Below, one piece after another: positions 35,646-43,335 of a stretch of 43,335 nucleotides of DNA. This stretch comes from Bifidobacterium breve. GTDB taxonomy: Bacteria; Actinomycetota; Actinomycetes; Nanopelagicales; Nanopelagicaceae. A program made the position numbers and the translations under genes. Each line of letters starts with the position of its first letter. Positions within the stretch are counted from its first letter, which is position 1. Under the pieces are notes generated by a model. The model searched no databases and was not told the origin of the DNA. It worked only from the letters and a program-made list of their open reading frames with translations. The stretch spans positions 1-43,335 of the forward strand of contig CAMAYZ010000010.1 of assembly GCA_945863115.1 (NCBI GenBank), read 5' to 3'.

Positions 35646-36302
35646 TTATTGACCGCGAATCGCGGAGAGAAGTGTGAATAAACCCAGAATAATCATGACG
35701 ATTCCGCCCGTCATGCGCATAAGCACTAGGCGCTTTAATTCGGTTGCTAACCAATTTCGGATAGTCCCAGCCAAGATTCCCCAGCCGCCGTCAGAGAAAA
35801 ATGCAAGAATTCCAAAGATTGCACCCATAAGAATAAGTTGTGAAGTTACATTGCCAGCTTCGCGATCAACGAACTGCGGCAAGATTGCTGCGAAAAAGAC
35901 CATTCCCTTTGGGTTAAGTGCACCAACCCAGAAGCCTTCACGCATGGAGCGCCATTTTGATGGTCGGATGTCGCCTTGGTTGGTCATATCATTGGCATGA
36001 ATTTGGCTATGTTTTATTGCAGTTATCCCAAGATAGACAAGATAACAGCCACCAAGAACTTGCACGGCGATGAAAGCTATTTCCGAACGTTGCAGGATTG
36101 GTCCGAGCCCAACTGCAACTACAACAGATAATGAGAATGCACCCAGAACATTTCCAGCAACAGTTGCGACTGCAGTTGCACGACCCCAAGCGATCGCACG
36201 TGCAATCACAAATAAAACGGATGGGCCTGGCGCCAAAATAATAATTATCGCCGCAATGCAGTATTCCCAAATTCGGGTAGGGACTACAACAAAGGAATTC
36301 AT
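35646..36302 (-). CDS. LysE/RhtB-family amino-acid exporter
   Basis: Inner-membrane exporter of amino acids or related compounds, 218 aa with six predicted membrane segments. The N-terminal ILAPGPSVLFVIARAIAWGR and the following GNVLGAF are the family signature; FWVGALNPKGMVFFAAILPQFV is the second conserved stretch. Substrate unknown. The start is supported by a box 7 nt upstream. Confidence 0.92.
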   Translation of the reverse strand: MNSFVVVPTRIWEYCIAAIIIILAPGPSVLFVIARAIAWGRATAVATVAGNVLGAFSLSVVVAVGLGPILQRSEIAFIAVQVLGGCYLVYLGITAIKHSQIHANDMTNQGDIRPSKWRSMREGFWVGALNPKGMVFFAAILPQFVDREAGNVTSQLILMGAIFGILAFFSDGGWGILAGTIRNWLATELKRLVLMRMTGGIVMIILGLFTLLSAIRGQ

Positions 36303-36315
36303 GTGCGGGAGCCTA
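36303..36315 (-). promoter_or_regulatory. Leaderless-type -10 of the LysE gene
   Basis: Minus strand TAGGCT (36315-36310), 7 nt, ATG 36302. It lies between the stop of the small LuxR gene and the LysE start. Confidence 0.5.
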
Positions 36316-36332
36316 TCTAAGAACTACAAAAT

Positions 36333-36647
36333 TTAGTCGGTGTGCTTTTCGCAGTATCTAATTCCATCGTCGCCAATTTTGTTATGAGAACAATCAACAT
36401 TTAATTTGTCCAATGAGCCATCGCCGAAATGAGTTCGGTAGGCCAAGGCAAGTAAAACGCGAATATTTGTATTCCCATCAGATTTCATGCCAAAGGCACG
36501 GGCCATTCTGGAGACTGTGTTCTCAATTACTTTTTCGCTATGCGAAGTGGTTCGGGCAATCGCTGAGTTGGAGAGACCATCGCAGAGATGGTTGGCGACT
36601 AAATGCTCAAATGGCGTTAATTCCCGCGACATAATTTTGATGTCCAT
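36333..36647 (-). CDS. Small LuxR-type HTH protein with a Cys/His tail
   Basis: 104 aa, consisting of little more than a LuxR/GerE DNA-binding domain (about 9-72: LTPFEHLVANHLCDGLSNSA, VIENTVSRMARAFG). No receiver or sensor domain. The C-terminal tail has C86-x-H88 and C99-x2-H102, which could make a small metal site. The start may be ATG 36647 or ATG 36632 (MSRELTP); there is no clear box. It lies 31 bp upstream of the LysE gene and may control it. Confidence 0.7.
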   Translation of the reverse strand: MDIKIMSRELTPFEHLVANHLCDGLSNSAIARTTSHSEKVIENTVSRMARAFGMKSDGNTNIRVLLALAYRTHFGDGSLDKLNVDCSHNKIGDDGIRYCEKHTD

Positions 36648-36709
36648 ATTGGATTACCTAAGTCCTCTCTGACTTCAGAAATATCCTTTGAAATATTGAT
36701 TGTTCACCA

Positions 36710-36724
36710 TAAACTGCTCTAATG
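36710..36724 (+). promoter_or_regulatory. Leaderless-type -10 of the enoyl-CoA hydratase gene
   Basis: TAAACT (36710-36715), 6 nt, ATG 36722. Confidence 0.55.
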
Positions 36725-37468
36725 GGCAATATTTCAAGCAATAAATTGGGTCAAGTCATGCATCTCACGCTCGATCGCCCAGAGAAGAAGAATGCGCTTA
36801 CCCCAGCGATGTATTCCGATCTTTCTAAAGCTCTTATTTCCGCAAAAGATGATTTTGATGTCAGAGTTGTTGTGATCTCGGGCGCTGGAAGCGCCTTTAC
36901 TGGTGGCAATGACATTTTAGATTTTATGGATACTCCACCCACCGGACCTGATTCTCCGGTCATGCAATTTCTTGCAGTTCTGCATGATTTTCCAAAACCG
37001 CTGATTGCGGCAGTCCACGGCAACGCAGTTGGAATTGGAACAACGATGTTGATGCACTGTGATTTGGTTTATGCAACTGCGGATGCAAAATTATCGATGC
37101 CTTTTGTTTCTTTGGGTTTAGTTCCTGAAGCTGGTTCATCGCTTCTCTTTCCGAGACTTGTCGGACATGCGATTGCTTCTGAGATTTTCTTAACTGGACG
37201 TAACTTCTCTGGAACTGAGGCGCACCAGATGCGCTTAGTGAATGAATTAGTTTCTGACCCACTTGCTAAAGCGCTCGAAGTTGCTCAAGTAATCGCAGAT
37301 CAACCACCAACTTCAGTAATTAATACCAAGGCACTACTTAAGAGCGGACACCATCAGGCAGTCGCAATGGTGATGGAAGCTGAAGGCGAACTATTTAGAA
37401 TTGCACTGGAATCGGATGAAGCCCAGATCGCATTTATGAAATTTCTCGAGAAAAAATCAAAGGGGTAG
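36722..37468 (+). CDS. Enoyl-CoA hydratase/isomerase family protein
   Basis: Crotonase-fold enzyme acting on unsaturated acyl-CoA. 248 aa. Substrate oxyanion sites in SGAGSAFTGGNDI and HGNAVGIGTTMLMHCD; the second catalytic Glu is kept in SLGLVPEAGSS, while the first is replaced (GIGTTM instead of G-x-E), which points to isomerase-type members rather than two-glutamate hydratases. Followed after 2 bp by an SDR gene, so the two probably act on related lipid substrates. Confidence 0.88.
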   Translation: MGNISSNKLGQVMHLTLDRPEKKNALTPAMYSDLSKALISAKDDFDVRVVVISGAGSAFTGGNDILDFMDTPPTGPDSPVMQFLAVLHDFPKPLIAAVHGNAVGIGTTMLMHCDLVYATADAKLSMPFVSLGLVPEAGSSLLFPRLVGHAIASEIFLTGRNFSGTEAHQMRLVNELVSDPLAKALEVAQVIADQPPTSVINTKALLKSGHHQAVAMVMEAEGELFRIALESDEAQIAFMKFLEKKSKG

Positions 37469-37470
37469 AA

Positions 37471-38301
37471 ATGTCACTATCAGGAAAGCGGATATTCATA
37501 ACCGGAGGTTCACGAGGAATCGGACTTGCGATTGCACTACGTGTGGCAGCCGATGGCGCAAGCATTGCCATTGCGGCAAAGACTGCGGAGGAAAATCCAA
37601 AACTTCCAGGCACAATTTTCTCTGCAGCGAAAGATATTGAAGCGGCCGGAGGAAAAGCCCTACCAATTCAGTGCGATATTCGCGATGAAGATGCAGTTGC
37701 AGCCGCAGTCGCTAAAGCAGCGGAACAATTTGGGGGACTAGACATCCTCATAAATAATGCGAGTGCTATCAACTTAACGCCAACTGAAAAAACCCCTGCC
37801 AAACGCTTTGATTTGATGTTCGATGTGAATGTTCGCGGCACCTTCTTAACTTCACAAGCTGCTATTCCATATCTACGTGAAAGCGCAAAAGCCGGCCGCA
37901 ACCCGCACATCCTTACGCTGTCACCACCACTTTCAATGAGCCCTAAATGGTTTAAGAACCATGTTGCATACACGATGTCTAAATATGGAATGAGCATGTG
38001 CGTTCTTGGAATGGCCGAAGAGTTCAAGCGTGATGGAATTGCAGTAAATGCACTCTGGCCACGAACTGCAATTGATACTGCTGCACTTCAAATGATTCCG
38101 GGTGTTGATACCGATTTTTGTCGCAAGCCAGAGATCTTGTCGGACACTGCTTACATAATCTTAAATCGGGATTCCAAAACTACTACTGGAAACTTCTTCG
38201 TTGATGATGAAGTTCTGGCATCCGAAGGCATCACAGATTTAGAGAAGTATTCAGTGAAGCCTGGGACTACAGATTTCTTGCTTGATTTCTTCCTAGACTA
38301 A
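37471..38301 (+). CDS. Short-chain dehydrogenase/reductase (HSDL2-like)
   Basis: NAD(P)-dependent oxidoreductase, 276 aa. Nucleotide site GGSRGIGLAIA (12-22), NNAS in ILINNASAINL, and catalytic YTMSK with the preceding Ser region LSPPLSM. The long stretch ENPKLPGTIFSAAKDIEAAG after the second strand is typical of hydroxysteroid-dehydrogenase-like-2 proteins. Operon partner of the enoyl-CoA hydratase-like gene. Stop codon 1 bp from the convergent MFS stop. Confidence 0.9.
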   Translation: MSLSGKRIFITGGSRGIGLAIALRVAADGASIAIAAKTAEENPKLPGTIFSAAKDIEAAGGKALPIQCDIRDEDAVAAAVAKAAEQFGGLDILINNASAINLTPTEKTPAKRFDLMFDVNVRGTFLTSQAAIPYLRESAKAGRNPHILTLSPPLSMSPKWFKNHVAYTMSKYGMSMCVLGMAEEFKRDGIAVNALWPRTAIDTAALQMIPGVDTDFCRKPEILSDTAYIILNRDSKTTTGNFFVDDEVLASEGITDLEKYSVKPGTTDFLLDFFLD

Positions 38302-38302
38302 A

Positions 38303-39775
38303 TTAATGAATTGGGCCAGATTCGCTTTCAACAAGTGAATCCTTGCCAATATTTAATGAGAAGAAGCTGACTATTGCAGCAAGCAACAAGAAGCCCGCAC
38401 CAAATTTAAATGCTGTGCTAAACCCGTGCACCTGAGCAAATACCTGAACATTGTCACCAAGTTCAGTGTTCGCCTTAGCAAATGCTGATGCAGATGAAAT
38501 TGCAACGGTATTCAAAAGAGCGGCACCTAAAGATCCGCCAATTTGCTGACTGGTATTTAGAACTGCGCCAGCCACACCGGCATCGTGTTCACCCGCATTG
38601 TGTAACCCGGTTGAAGAACTTGGAATAAAGAAGAGCGCCATACCGCTCGACATGATTAATAGCGCTGGCAAAATATCAGCGTTATAAGTTGAAGTTGGTG
38701 TAATTCTTGAAAGAAGTAGAAGTCCGAGAGATGCCGCAACTAAGCCCGTTGTCATAAGTGGCTTAGGACCAATTTTTGGAAGTAATTGCGAGGCAACGCC
38801 AGCAAAAATAATTATTCCGGCAGAGAACGGAAGGAATGCGAAACCAGATTTAAGCGATGAATAGTTCAAGAAGCTTTGTAAGTAAATGCTTAAGAACAAG
38901 AACATTGCAAACAAGCCAGTTCCGACTAGGAGAGAGGCTAGGTATGAACCACCACGATTTCGCTCAGTTAATACGCGAAGTGGAAGTAATGGATTTGGAA
39001 CTTTCTTTTCAATAACAAAAAAGGCAACGAGAAATACTGCAGAGATTATGAAGAACTTGTAAGTCGCAAAATCTGTCCAGCCATCTGTCGCCGCTTGGCT
39101 AAAGCCGTAAACAAGTGCAACCAATCCAAGGGTCACAGTCGTTGCACCAGGAATGTCATATTTATTATCACCAGTTGCTTTTGACTCTTTAACAAATGGA
39201 ATTGCAAGTAACACTGCGAGAAGTGCGATTGGCACATTGACGCCCAAGCACCAACGCCAGTTTGCATACTCAGTGAGGAAGCCACCGAGGATCAAACCGA
39301 TTGCAGCGCCACCGCCAGCAATCGCACCGTAAACACCAAATGCGCGAGCACGTTCTTTAGGAACCGTGAAAGTCACATTGATAAGAGCAAGAGCAGCAGG
39401 TGCGAGTAACGCGCCGAATGCACCTTGAAGTGCGCGAGCAGCAAAAAGCAGACCTTGGCTGGAAGCAATTCCACCAAGACCAGAGGCCAATGCGAAACCA
39501 ATTAGGCCAACAATAAAAATCTTCTTACGGCCAACATAATCAGAAATGCGGCCACCAAGTAACAACAAACTTCCGAAGGCTAGTGAATATGCAGTAACAA
39601 CCCACTGTCTATTCGCATCAGAAATACCTAATTCTGCCTGCGCACTTGGCAGTGCAATATTTACAATCGATGCATCAAGAACAACCATCAAAGAAGCGAT
39701 TGCAATTACAAAGAGGGCGCGCCATCTATTTGGATCTAAACCGTTTTCATCTAATTCAACGCGTGCCTTAGCCAT
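38303..39775 (-). CDS. MFS drug exporter, DHA2 (EmrB/QacA) family
   Basis: Proton-coupled multidrug exporter with 14 predicted membrane helices in 490 aa. N-terminal MVVLDASIVNIALP and motif A GGRISDYVGRKK are characteristic of DHA2; motif C-like GPNG region is seen in GGGAAIGLILGGFLTE. Translation start has an SD (AAGGAG, minus strand, 39786-39781) 5 nt from ATG 39775, unlike most single genes here. Confidence 0.93.
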   Translation of the reverse strand: MAKARVELDENGLDPNRWRALFVIAIASLMVVLDASIVNIALPSAQAELGISDANRQWVVTAYSLAFGSLLLLGGRISDYVGRKKIFIVGLIGFALASGLGGIASSQGLLFAARALQGAFGALLAPAALALINVTFTVPKERARAFGVYGAIAGGGAAIGLILGGFLTEYANWRWCLGVNVPIALLAVLLAIPFVKESKATGDNKYDIPGATTVTLGLVALVYGFSQAATDGWTDFATYKFFIISAVFLVAFFVIEKKVPNPLLPLRVLTERNRGGSYLASLLVGTGLFAMFLFLSIYLQSFLNYSSLKSGFAFLPFSAGIIIFAGVASQLLPKIGPKPLMTTGLVAASLGLLLLSRITPTSTYNADILPALLIMSSGMALFFIPSSSTGLHNAGEHDAGVAGAVLNTSQQIGGSLGAALLNTVAISSASAFAKANTELGDNVQVFAQVHGFSTAFKFGAGFLLLAAIVSFFSLNIGKDSLVESESGPIH

Positions 39776-40190
39776 TTGTACTCCTTGGGATTTTTTTCAA
39801 GGCCTAATTCTCTCGTAATAGGAGTGAGGAGCTTGACCGAAAGGCGTCGATTCCCCTGTGATAAAACTTTCATGAATAAATAACTTTTTTGGGAATAACC
39901 CATATTTTTTGAAAATTCTTCAAAAATTGTCCAAAATCCAGGGGGTCAACACGCATGAAGTCAGCCTATTAGTGCGTTTTTTGGCTTTCCCTGATACCTT
40001 CGCCTTTATAAGAAAACTACCAAGTTTTCTACCAAACAAAGGAGCTCGTACCCAAAAGGGATTCGCTGATTGCTAGCGAGCCATCCAACAAAAGGTACTT
40101 CTTTCCAAAATGACCTGAACTCTAGAACCACAGACTTTCCGCAAGACCCCAAACGTTGTTACTCCAGTTTCCTCTGAAAAAATTAAAGAG
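39776..40190. promoter_or_regulatory. 415-bp intergenic region between the MFS and aminotransferase genes
   Basis: Very AT-rich in the middle. Contains a perfect inverted repeat TTTTTGAA (39906-39913) / TTCAAAAA (39919-39926), TGGG/CCCA close by, a candidate plus-strand promoter TTGGCT (39981-39986) - 18 bp - TTTATA (40005-40010), a perfect 8-bp hairpin AGAAAACT (40011-40018) / AGTTTTCT (40023-40030), an SD-like AAAGGAG with no start codon after it (about 40038-40044), and a possible stem GCTCG (40044-40048) / CGAGC (40077-40081) enclosing CCC-AAAA-GGG. From 40119 the aminotransferase frame is open. Confidence 0.4.
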
Positions 40191-41501
40191 ATGATGGCTG
40201 CTGAGTGGGCGTTATTCACAAAATCAACTTTCGCTTCAGGTGTTGAAAACACTATTGCAAAAGACTCTTCGCCAATGGGCGTAACTTCAAGTTTCCAATA
40301 CTGGGATCCATACCCAATCAGCATTGTTTCAGCTAAGGGTGCCTGGATGACCGATGTTGATGGTCGACAACTACTTGATCTTTCAATGGGCTTCGGCGCA
40401 ATGCTTGCCGGTCACTTGAATGAAGAAGTAATTGCCGAGACCAAGGCGGCTTTAGAAGGCGGAACACTTTTTGTTACTCCATCACCAATTTCTCGCGATG
40501 GCGCAGAACGCCTGTGCAAGCGATTTGGAATCGACAAGGTTCGTTTCGCAAACTCTGGCACTGAAGCCACGATGTATGCAGTTCGCACCGCAAAGGCTTA
40601 TAACGGCAAATCTGCAATCGTTAAGTTGGAGGGCGGTTACCACGGTAGCTATGACCCACTTACAGTTTCAGCAAAACCGGATCTAGATAAAGCTGGCAAT
40701 CCAGAAGAGCCAACACCGGTAATCGGTCACGGCGTGAATGCTGGAGTCGTCTTCGTAGTTCCGTTCAACAACCTTCCTGCACTTGAAAAGGTTTTTGCTC
40801 GTGATCACGAATCAATCGCCTGCTTCATCTTGGAACCTGTTCTTGAAAACCTAGGAATCGTTCTTCCTGATGCTGGCTACCTTGCAGCAGTTCGTGATCT
40901 CTGCACCAAATACAACATCGTTCTAATTTTTGACGAAGTTAAAACTGGTCTTACCGCCGGCCCACAAGGCGCAGCACATCGCATCGGTGTTCAACCAGAT
41001 TTAATCTGTCTTGCTAAATCAATTGGCGGCGGACTTCCACTTGCCGCATTTGGTGGCAAAGCAGAAATCATGGACACAATCACAACTGGCGCTATGGCCC
41101 ACTTCGGAACATTCAACGGCAACCCACTTGCGATGGCTGGACTTCGCGCAATGGATCGTTTGTGCACCGATGAAGCTCTTGCAAAAGCAGAAGCTTTCAA
41201 CAAGCAAGCACTTGATCGCATCACAGACATCATCGAAGAGTTTCAACTTCCTGCACATACAGTCGGCTTCGGAGTTAAGGGTTGCGTAACTTGGTCGAAG
41301 GATCCAGTTCGCAATTACCGTGATTACAAAGCAACTGACTTTGCGATTGCAGAACTTTCTTGGCTCTGGTCAATGAACCGCGGAATCATCACGCCTCCGG
41401 GACTTGATGAACAGTGGTTGATTTCTCTGGCACATGGTCAGAAAGAGATTGACTTATTAGTCGAAGATTTCCGCGCATTTGCGGTCGCACTTCGCTCTTA
41501 A
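40191..41501 (+). CDS. Class III aminotransferase (glutamate-1-semialdehyde aminomutase-like)
   Basis: PLP enzyme, 436 aa from ATG 40191. The PLP site is visible in FANSGTEATMYAVRTAKAY, EGGYHGSYDP and IFDEVKTG; the Schiff-base Lys is in LAKSIGGGLPLAAFGG. Closest in layout to hemL-like aminotransferases, but the reaction is unknown. The frame stays open and protein-like upstream to 40119 (LEPQTFRKTPNVVTP, then SSEKIKE), preceded by ATG ACC TGA at 40110-40118. The true N-terminus may therefore be about 24-27 residues longer, interrupted by one stop codon. Confidence 0.88.
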   Translation: MMAAEWALFTKSTFASGVENTIAKDSSPMGVTSSFQYWDPYPISIVSAKGAWMTDVDGRQLLDLSMGFGAMLAGHLNEEVIAETKAALEGGTLFVTPSPISRDGAERLCKRFGIDKVRFANSGTEATMYAVRTAKAYNGKSAIVKLEGGYHGSYDPLTVSAKPDLDKAGNPEEPTPVIGHGVNAGVVFVVPFNNLPALEKVFARDHESIACFILEPVLENLGIVLPDAGYLAAVRDLCTKYNIVLIFDEVKTGLTAGPQGAAHRIGVQPDLICLAKSIGGGLPLAAFGGKAEIMDTITTGAMAHFGTFNGNPLAMAGLRAMDRLCTDEALAKAEAFNKQALDRITDIIEEFQLPAHTVGFGVKGCVTWSKDPVRNYRDYKATDFAIAELSWLWSMNRGIITPPGLDEQWLISLAHGQKEIDLLVEDFRAFAVALRS

Positions 41502-41527
41502 TCGAACTTAGACAAAACCAGCAAGAT

Positions 41528-43126
41528 TTATTCGAGGGCAATTAGTTCTAAATACTGATTGCCCCATAAATCTTCATCGCCATCTGGAAGCAATAAAACT
41601 CGCTCTGGCTTGAGGGCCTGCACTGCGCCAACATCGTGGCTTACAAGAACTACGGCACCTTGATATTCACTAAGTGCGGCAAGAATTTCTTCACGTGATG
41701 CTGGATCTAAGTTGTTTGTTGGCTCATCAAGCAATAGAACATTTGCAGAGCCAACTACGAGAGTTGCGAGAGCTAATCTAGTTCGCTCGCCACCACTTAA
41801 AACCTTTACCGGCTTTTGAACGTCGTCGCCAGAGAATAAGAATGAACCAAGAGTTTGCCGTGCCTGTTGTTCGCTGATTTTGTCGCCAGCAGAGAGCATG
41901 TTCTCTAAGACGGTTCGTTCGAAATCCAGCGATTCATGTTCCTGGGTGTAGTAACCAATTTTCAGACCATGGCCTGGCAAGATTTCGCCAGTGTCAGATT
42001 CATTTGTTCCACCCAAAATACTTAAAAGAGTTGTCTTACCGGCACCGTTTAAGCCAAGGATTACAACGCGAGAAGATCTATCAATTGCTAGATCAACATC
42101 AGTAAAGATTTCTAGCGAACCATATGACTTACTTAAGCCTGTTGCCATAAGCGGTGTCTTGCCACAAGGGGCTGGGGTAGGAAAGCGAAGCTTTGCGACC
42201 TTGTCGGATTTGCGGACATCTTCAAGATTAGAGATAAGAGATTCAGCGCGACGTAACATTCCCTGAGCAGCAGTTGCCTTCGAAGCCTTGGCTCGCATCT
42301 TCTCGCCCTGCTTCTGCAAAATTTCAGCCTTCTTCTCGGCATTTGCGCGTTCTTTCTTACGACGGTGTTCATCTGCTTCACGTTGCAGTAAATATTTCTT
42401 CCAGCCCATGTTGTAGACATCGATAACGTTTCGGTTGGCATCGATGTAGAAAACTTTATTTACTACAGTTTCAATTAGGGCAACATCGTGAGAGATGACG
42501 ACTAGGCCACCAGAATATTTTGTGAGGTGATCGCGCAGCCAGTTGATGGATTCGGCGTCCAAGTGGTTTGTTGGTTCGTCGAGTAAAAGGGTTTCGGCGC
42601 CACTAAATAACAAGCGGGCAAGTTCCACGCGACGTCGTTGTCCACCAGAGAGAACTTGAATTGGCTCTTCGAATAATCGTTCAGGCAATCCAAGGTTTGT
42701 AGCAATTGATTCTGCTTCTGCTGATGCGCCATATCCGCCAGCTGCATTGAATTCGCTATCTACTCGGGCATAGCGTTCTAATGCGAGATCTAATTCTTCG
42801 GGAGTAGCAGTTGCCATTGCTTCTTCGGCTTTGCGCATTCGCACAACAATCTGGTCGAGACCGCGTGCAGAAAGAATTCGATTTATGACTGATTCTTCTT
42901 GATCGCCAGTTCGAGGATCCTGGGGGAGATACCCGATGGTTCCTGTGCGGGTTATCTGACCACCGGCAGGAAGAGTTTCACCGGCAAGGCATTTAGCGAG
43001 AGTTGATTTACCAGCGCCATTTCGGCCTACGAACCCAATACGGTCACCGCTATTGATTCGGACTGCTACATCTTTAACTAAGAGTCTTGCGCCAGCTCGG
43101 AGTTCAACGCTTTGAGTGGCAATCAC
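41528..43126 (-). CDS. ABC-F family ATPase
   Basis: Two ABC domains on one chain and no membrane segments, so a translation-linked or ribosome-protection type ATPase rather than a transporter. 532 aa. Domain 1: Walker A GRNGAGKSTLAK, signature LSGGQRRRVELARLL, Walker B LLLDEPTNHLD. Domain 2: GLNGAGKTTLLS, LSGGERTRLALATLV, LLLDEPTNNLD. Between them lies the charged helical linker (about 235-300) that reaches the peptidyl-transferase region in family members. GTG start; the resistance or housekeeping role cannot be decided. Confidence 0.94.
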   Translation of the reverse strand: MIATQSVELRAGARLLVKDVAVRINSGDRIGFVGRNGAGKSTLAKCLAGETLPAGGQITRTGTIGYLPQDPRTGDQEESVINRILSARGLDQIVVRMRKAEEAMATATPEELDLALERYARVDSEFNAAGGYGASAEAESIATNLGLPERLFEEPIQVLSGGQRRRVELARLLFSGAETLLLDEPTNHLDAESINWLRDHLTKYSGGLVVISHDVALIETVVNKVFYIDANRNVIDVYNMGWKKYLLQREADEHRRKKERANAEKKAEILQKQGEKMRAKASKATAAQGMLRRAESLISNLEDVRKSDKVAKLRFPTPAPCGKTPLMATGLSKSYGSLEIFTDVDLAIDRSSRVVILGLNGAGKTTLLSILGGTNESDTGEILPGHGLKIGYYTQEHESLDFERTVLENMLSAGDKISEQQARQTLGSFLFSGDDVQKPVKVLSGGERTRLALATLVVGSANVLLLDEPTNNLDPASREEILAALSEYQGAVVLVSHDVGAVQALKPERVLLLPDGDEDLWGNQYLELIALE

Positions 43127-43159
43127 TAAGCGATACTCCCACAGCGATGATAGATATAA

Positions 43160-43335
43160 CTAATCGTCTATCTTAAAGCCGTCTTTAATTTCACCAAGTT
43201 CCATACCGGCAGCCACATGGTCAGTATTTTCTCCGCGTTCTAACTGGGCAGCATGGGCTTTATTGTGCCAACGCTCTTCGATCTTGCCGTATTTCCAGAG
43301 CAATAGTGCGATTGCCCAAACTACAACAAAGGCCG
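43160..43335 (-). CDS. C-terminal end of a membrane protein (5' partial)
   Basis: Open frame running in from the window edge to a TAG at 43162-43160, 58 codons seen. It begins with the end of a hydrophobic segment (AFVVVWAIALLLWKYGK) followed by a charged tail ending in LGEIKDGFKIDD. A short reading, so no family is assigned. It lies 33 bp upstream of the ABC-F gene. Confidence 0.6.
   Translation of the reverse strand, partial: AFVVVWAIALLLWKYGKIEERWHNKAHAAQLERGENTDHVAAGMELGEIKDGFKIDD

Noticed and set aside
40116-40118. TGA read as selenocysteine
   Set aside because: No SECIS-like hairpin directly follows, and a selenocysteine at residue 3 has no role in this enzyme family.
40070-40177. Alternative frame from TTG 40070 upstream of the aminotransferase
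   Set aside because: It is in another frame, ends in TGA before the gene, and its translation looks less protein-like than the frame continuous with the aminotransferase.

Overview
The window looks like a chromosomal segment of a streamlined, free-living actinobacterium, most like the freshwater acI / Ca. Nanopelagicales group. This rests on gene content and order (DUF4193-DUF3093-dut, DUF3159-trkA-trkA, the rnd-DUF3000 pair, a pimB/ripC/fadD15-like cluster), on the moderately AT-rich base composition by eye, and on very compact packing with little non-coding DNA. No rRNA, tRNA, CRISPR array, insertion sequence or phage gene was recognised. Species assignment is inference.

Layout. 1-4132: nitrogen signalling (glnB, glnD) and ffh. 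4151-6115: a secreted protein with a degenerate trypsin-like domain. 6116-6497: the main non-coding stretch of the first half, holding several hairpins ahead of the rpsP-khpA-rimM-trmD operon (6498-8500). 8552-9520: acyl-ACP desaturase. 9699-14737: DUF4193, DUF3093, hotdog thioesterase, dut, DUF3159, two TrkA proteins and a TRAM/RumA methyltransferase. 14747-19370: aconitase and dxs. 19324-22631 (minus): fadB-fadA beta-oxidation operon. 22710-25388 (minus): FTR1 iron permease, RNase D and DUF3000. 25469-27033: EamA transporter, a RibD-C reductase and a small CxxC protein. 27088-34911: envelope and lipid cluster (NlpC/P60, PimB-like glycosyltransferase, FadD with a LuxR protein, SRPBCC, ROK glucokinase, alpha/beta hydrolase, PlsC). 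34912-38301: PD-(D/E)XK nuclease, LysE exporter, small LuxR protein, enoyl-CoA hydratase and SDR. 38303-43126: DHA2 drug exporter, a 415-bp intergenic region, a class III aminotransferase and an ABC-F ATPase. The window ends inside a membrane protein gene.

The most general signal is in the gene starts. Twenty genes have a TANNNT -10-like hexamer exactly 6 or 7 nt before the start codon and no Shine-Dalgarno, which is the signature of leaderless transcripts. A second set (glnB, rpsP, DUF4193, fadA, the MFS gene) has clear SD sequences. The rule moves several starts from the longest ORF and shows divergent promoters interleaved in as little as 32 bp. Convergent genes abut or overlap, three pairs sharing one TTAA as both stop codons.

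Other points of interest: the pseudo-protease, the structured region before rpsP, a LuxR protein with a histidine-kinase-like phosphoacceptor helix, a 104-aa LuxR protein with a C/H tail, a lone RecB/Cas4-like nuclease, and an in-frame TGA at what looks like codon 3 of the aminotransferase. I did not find a clearly new multi-gene system.
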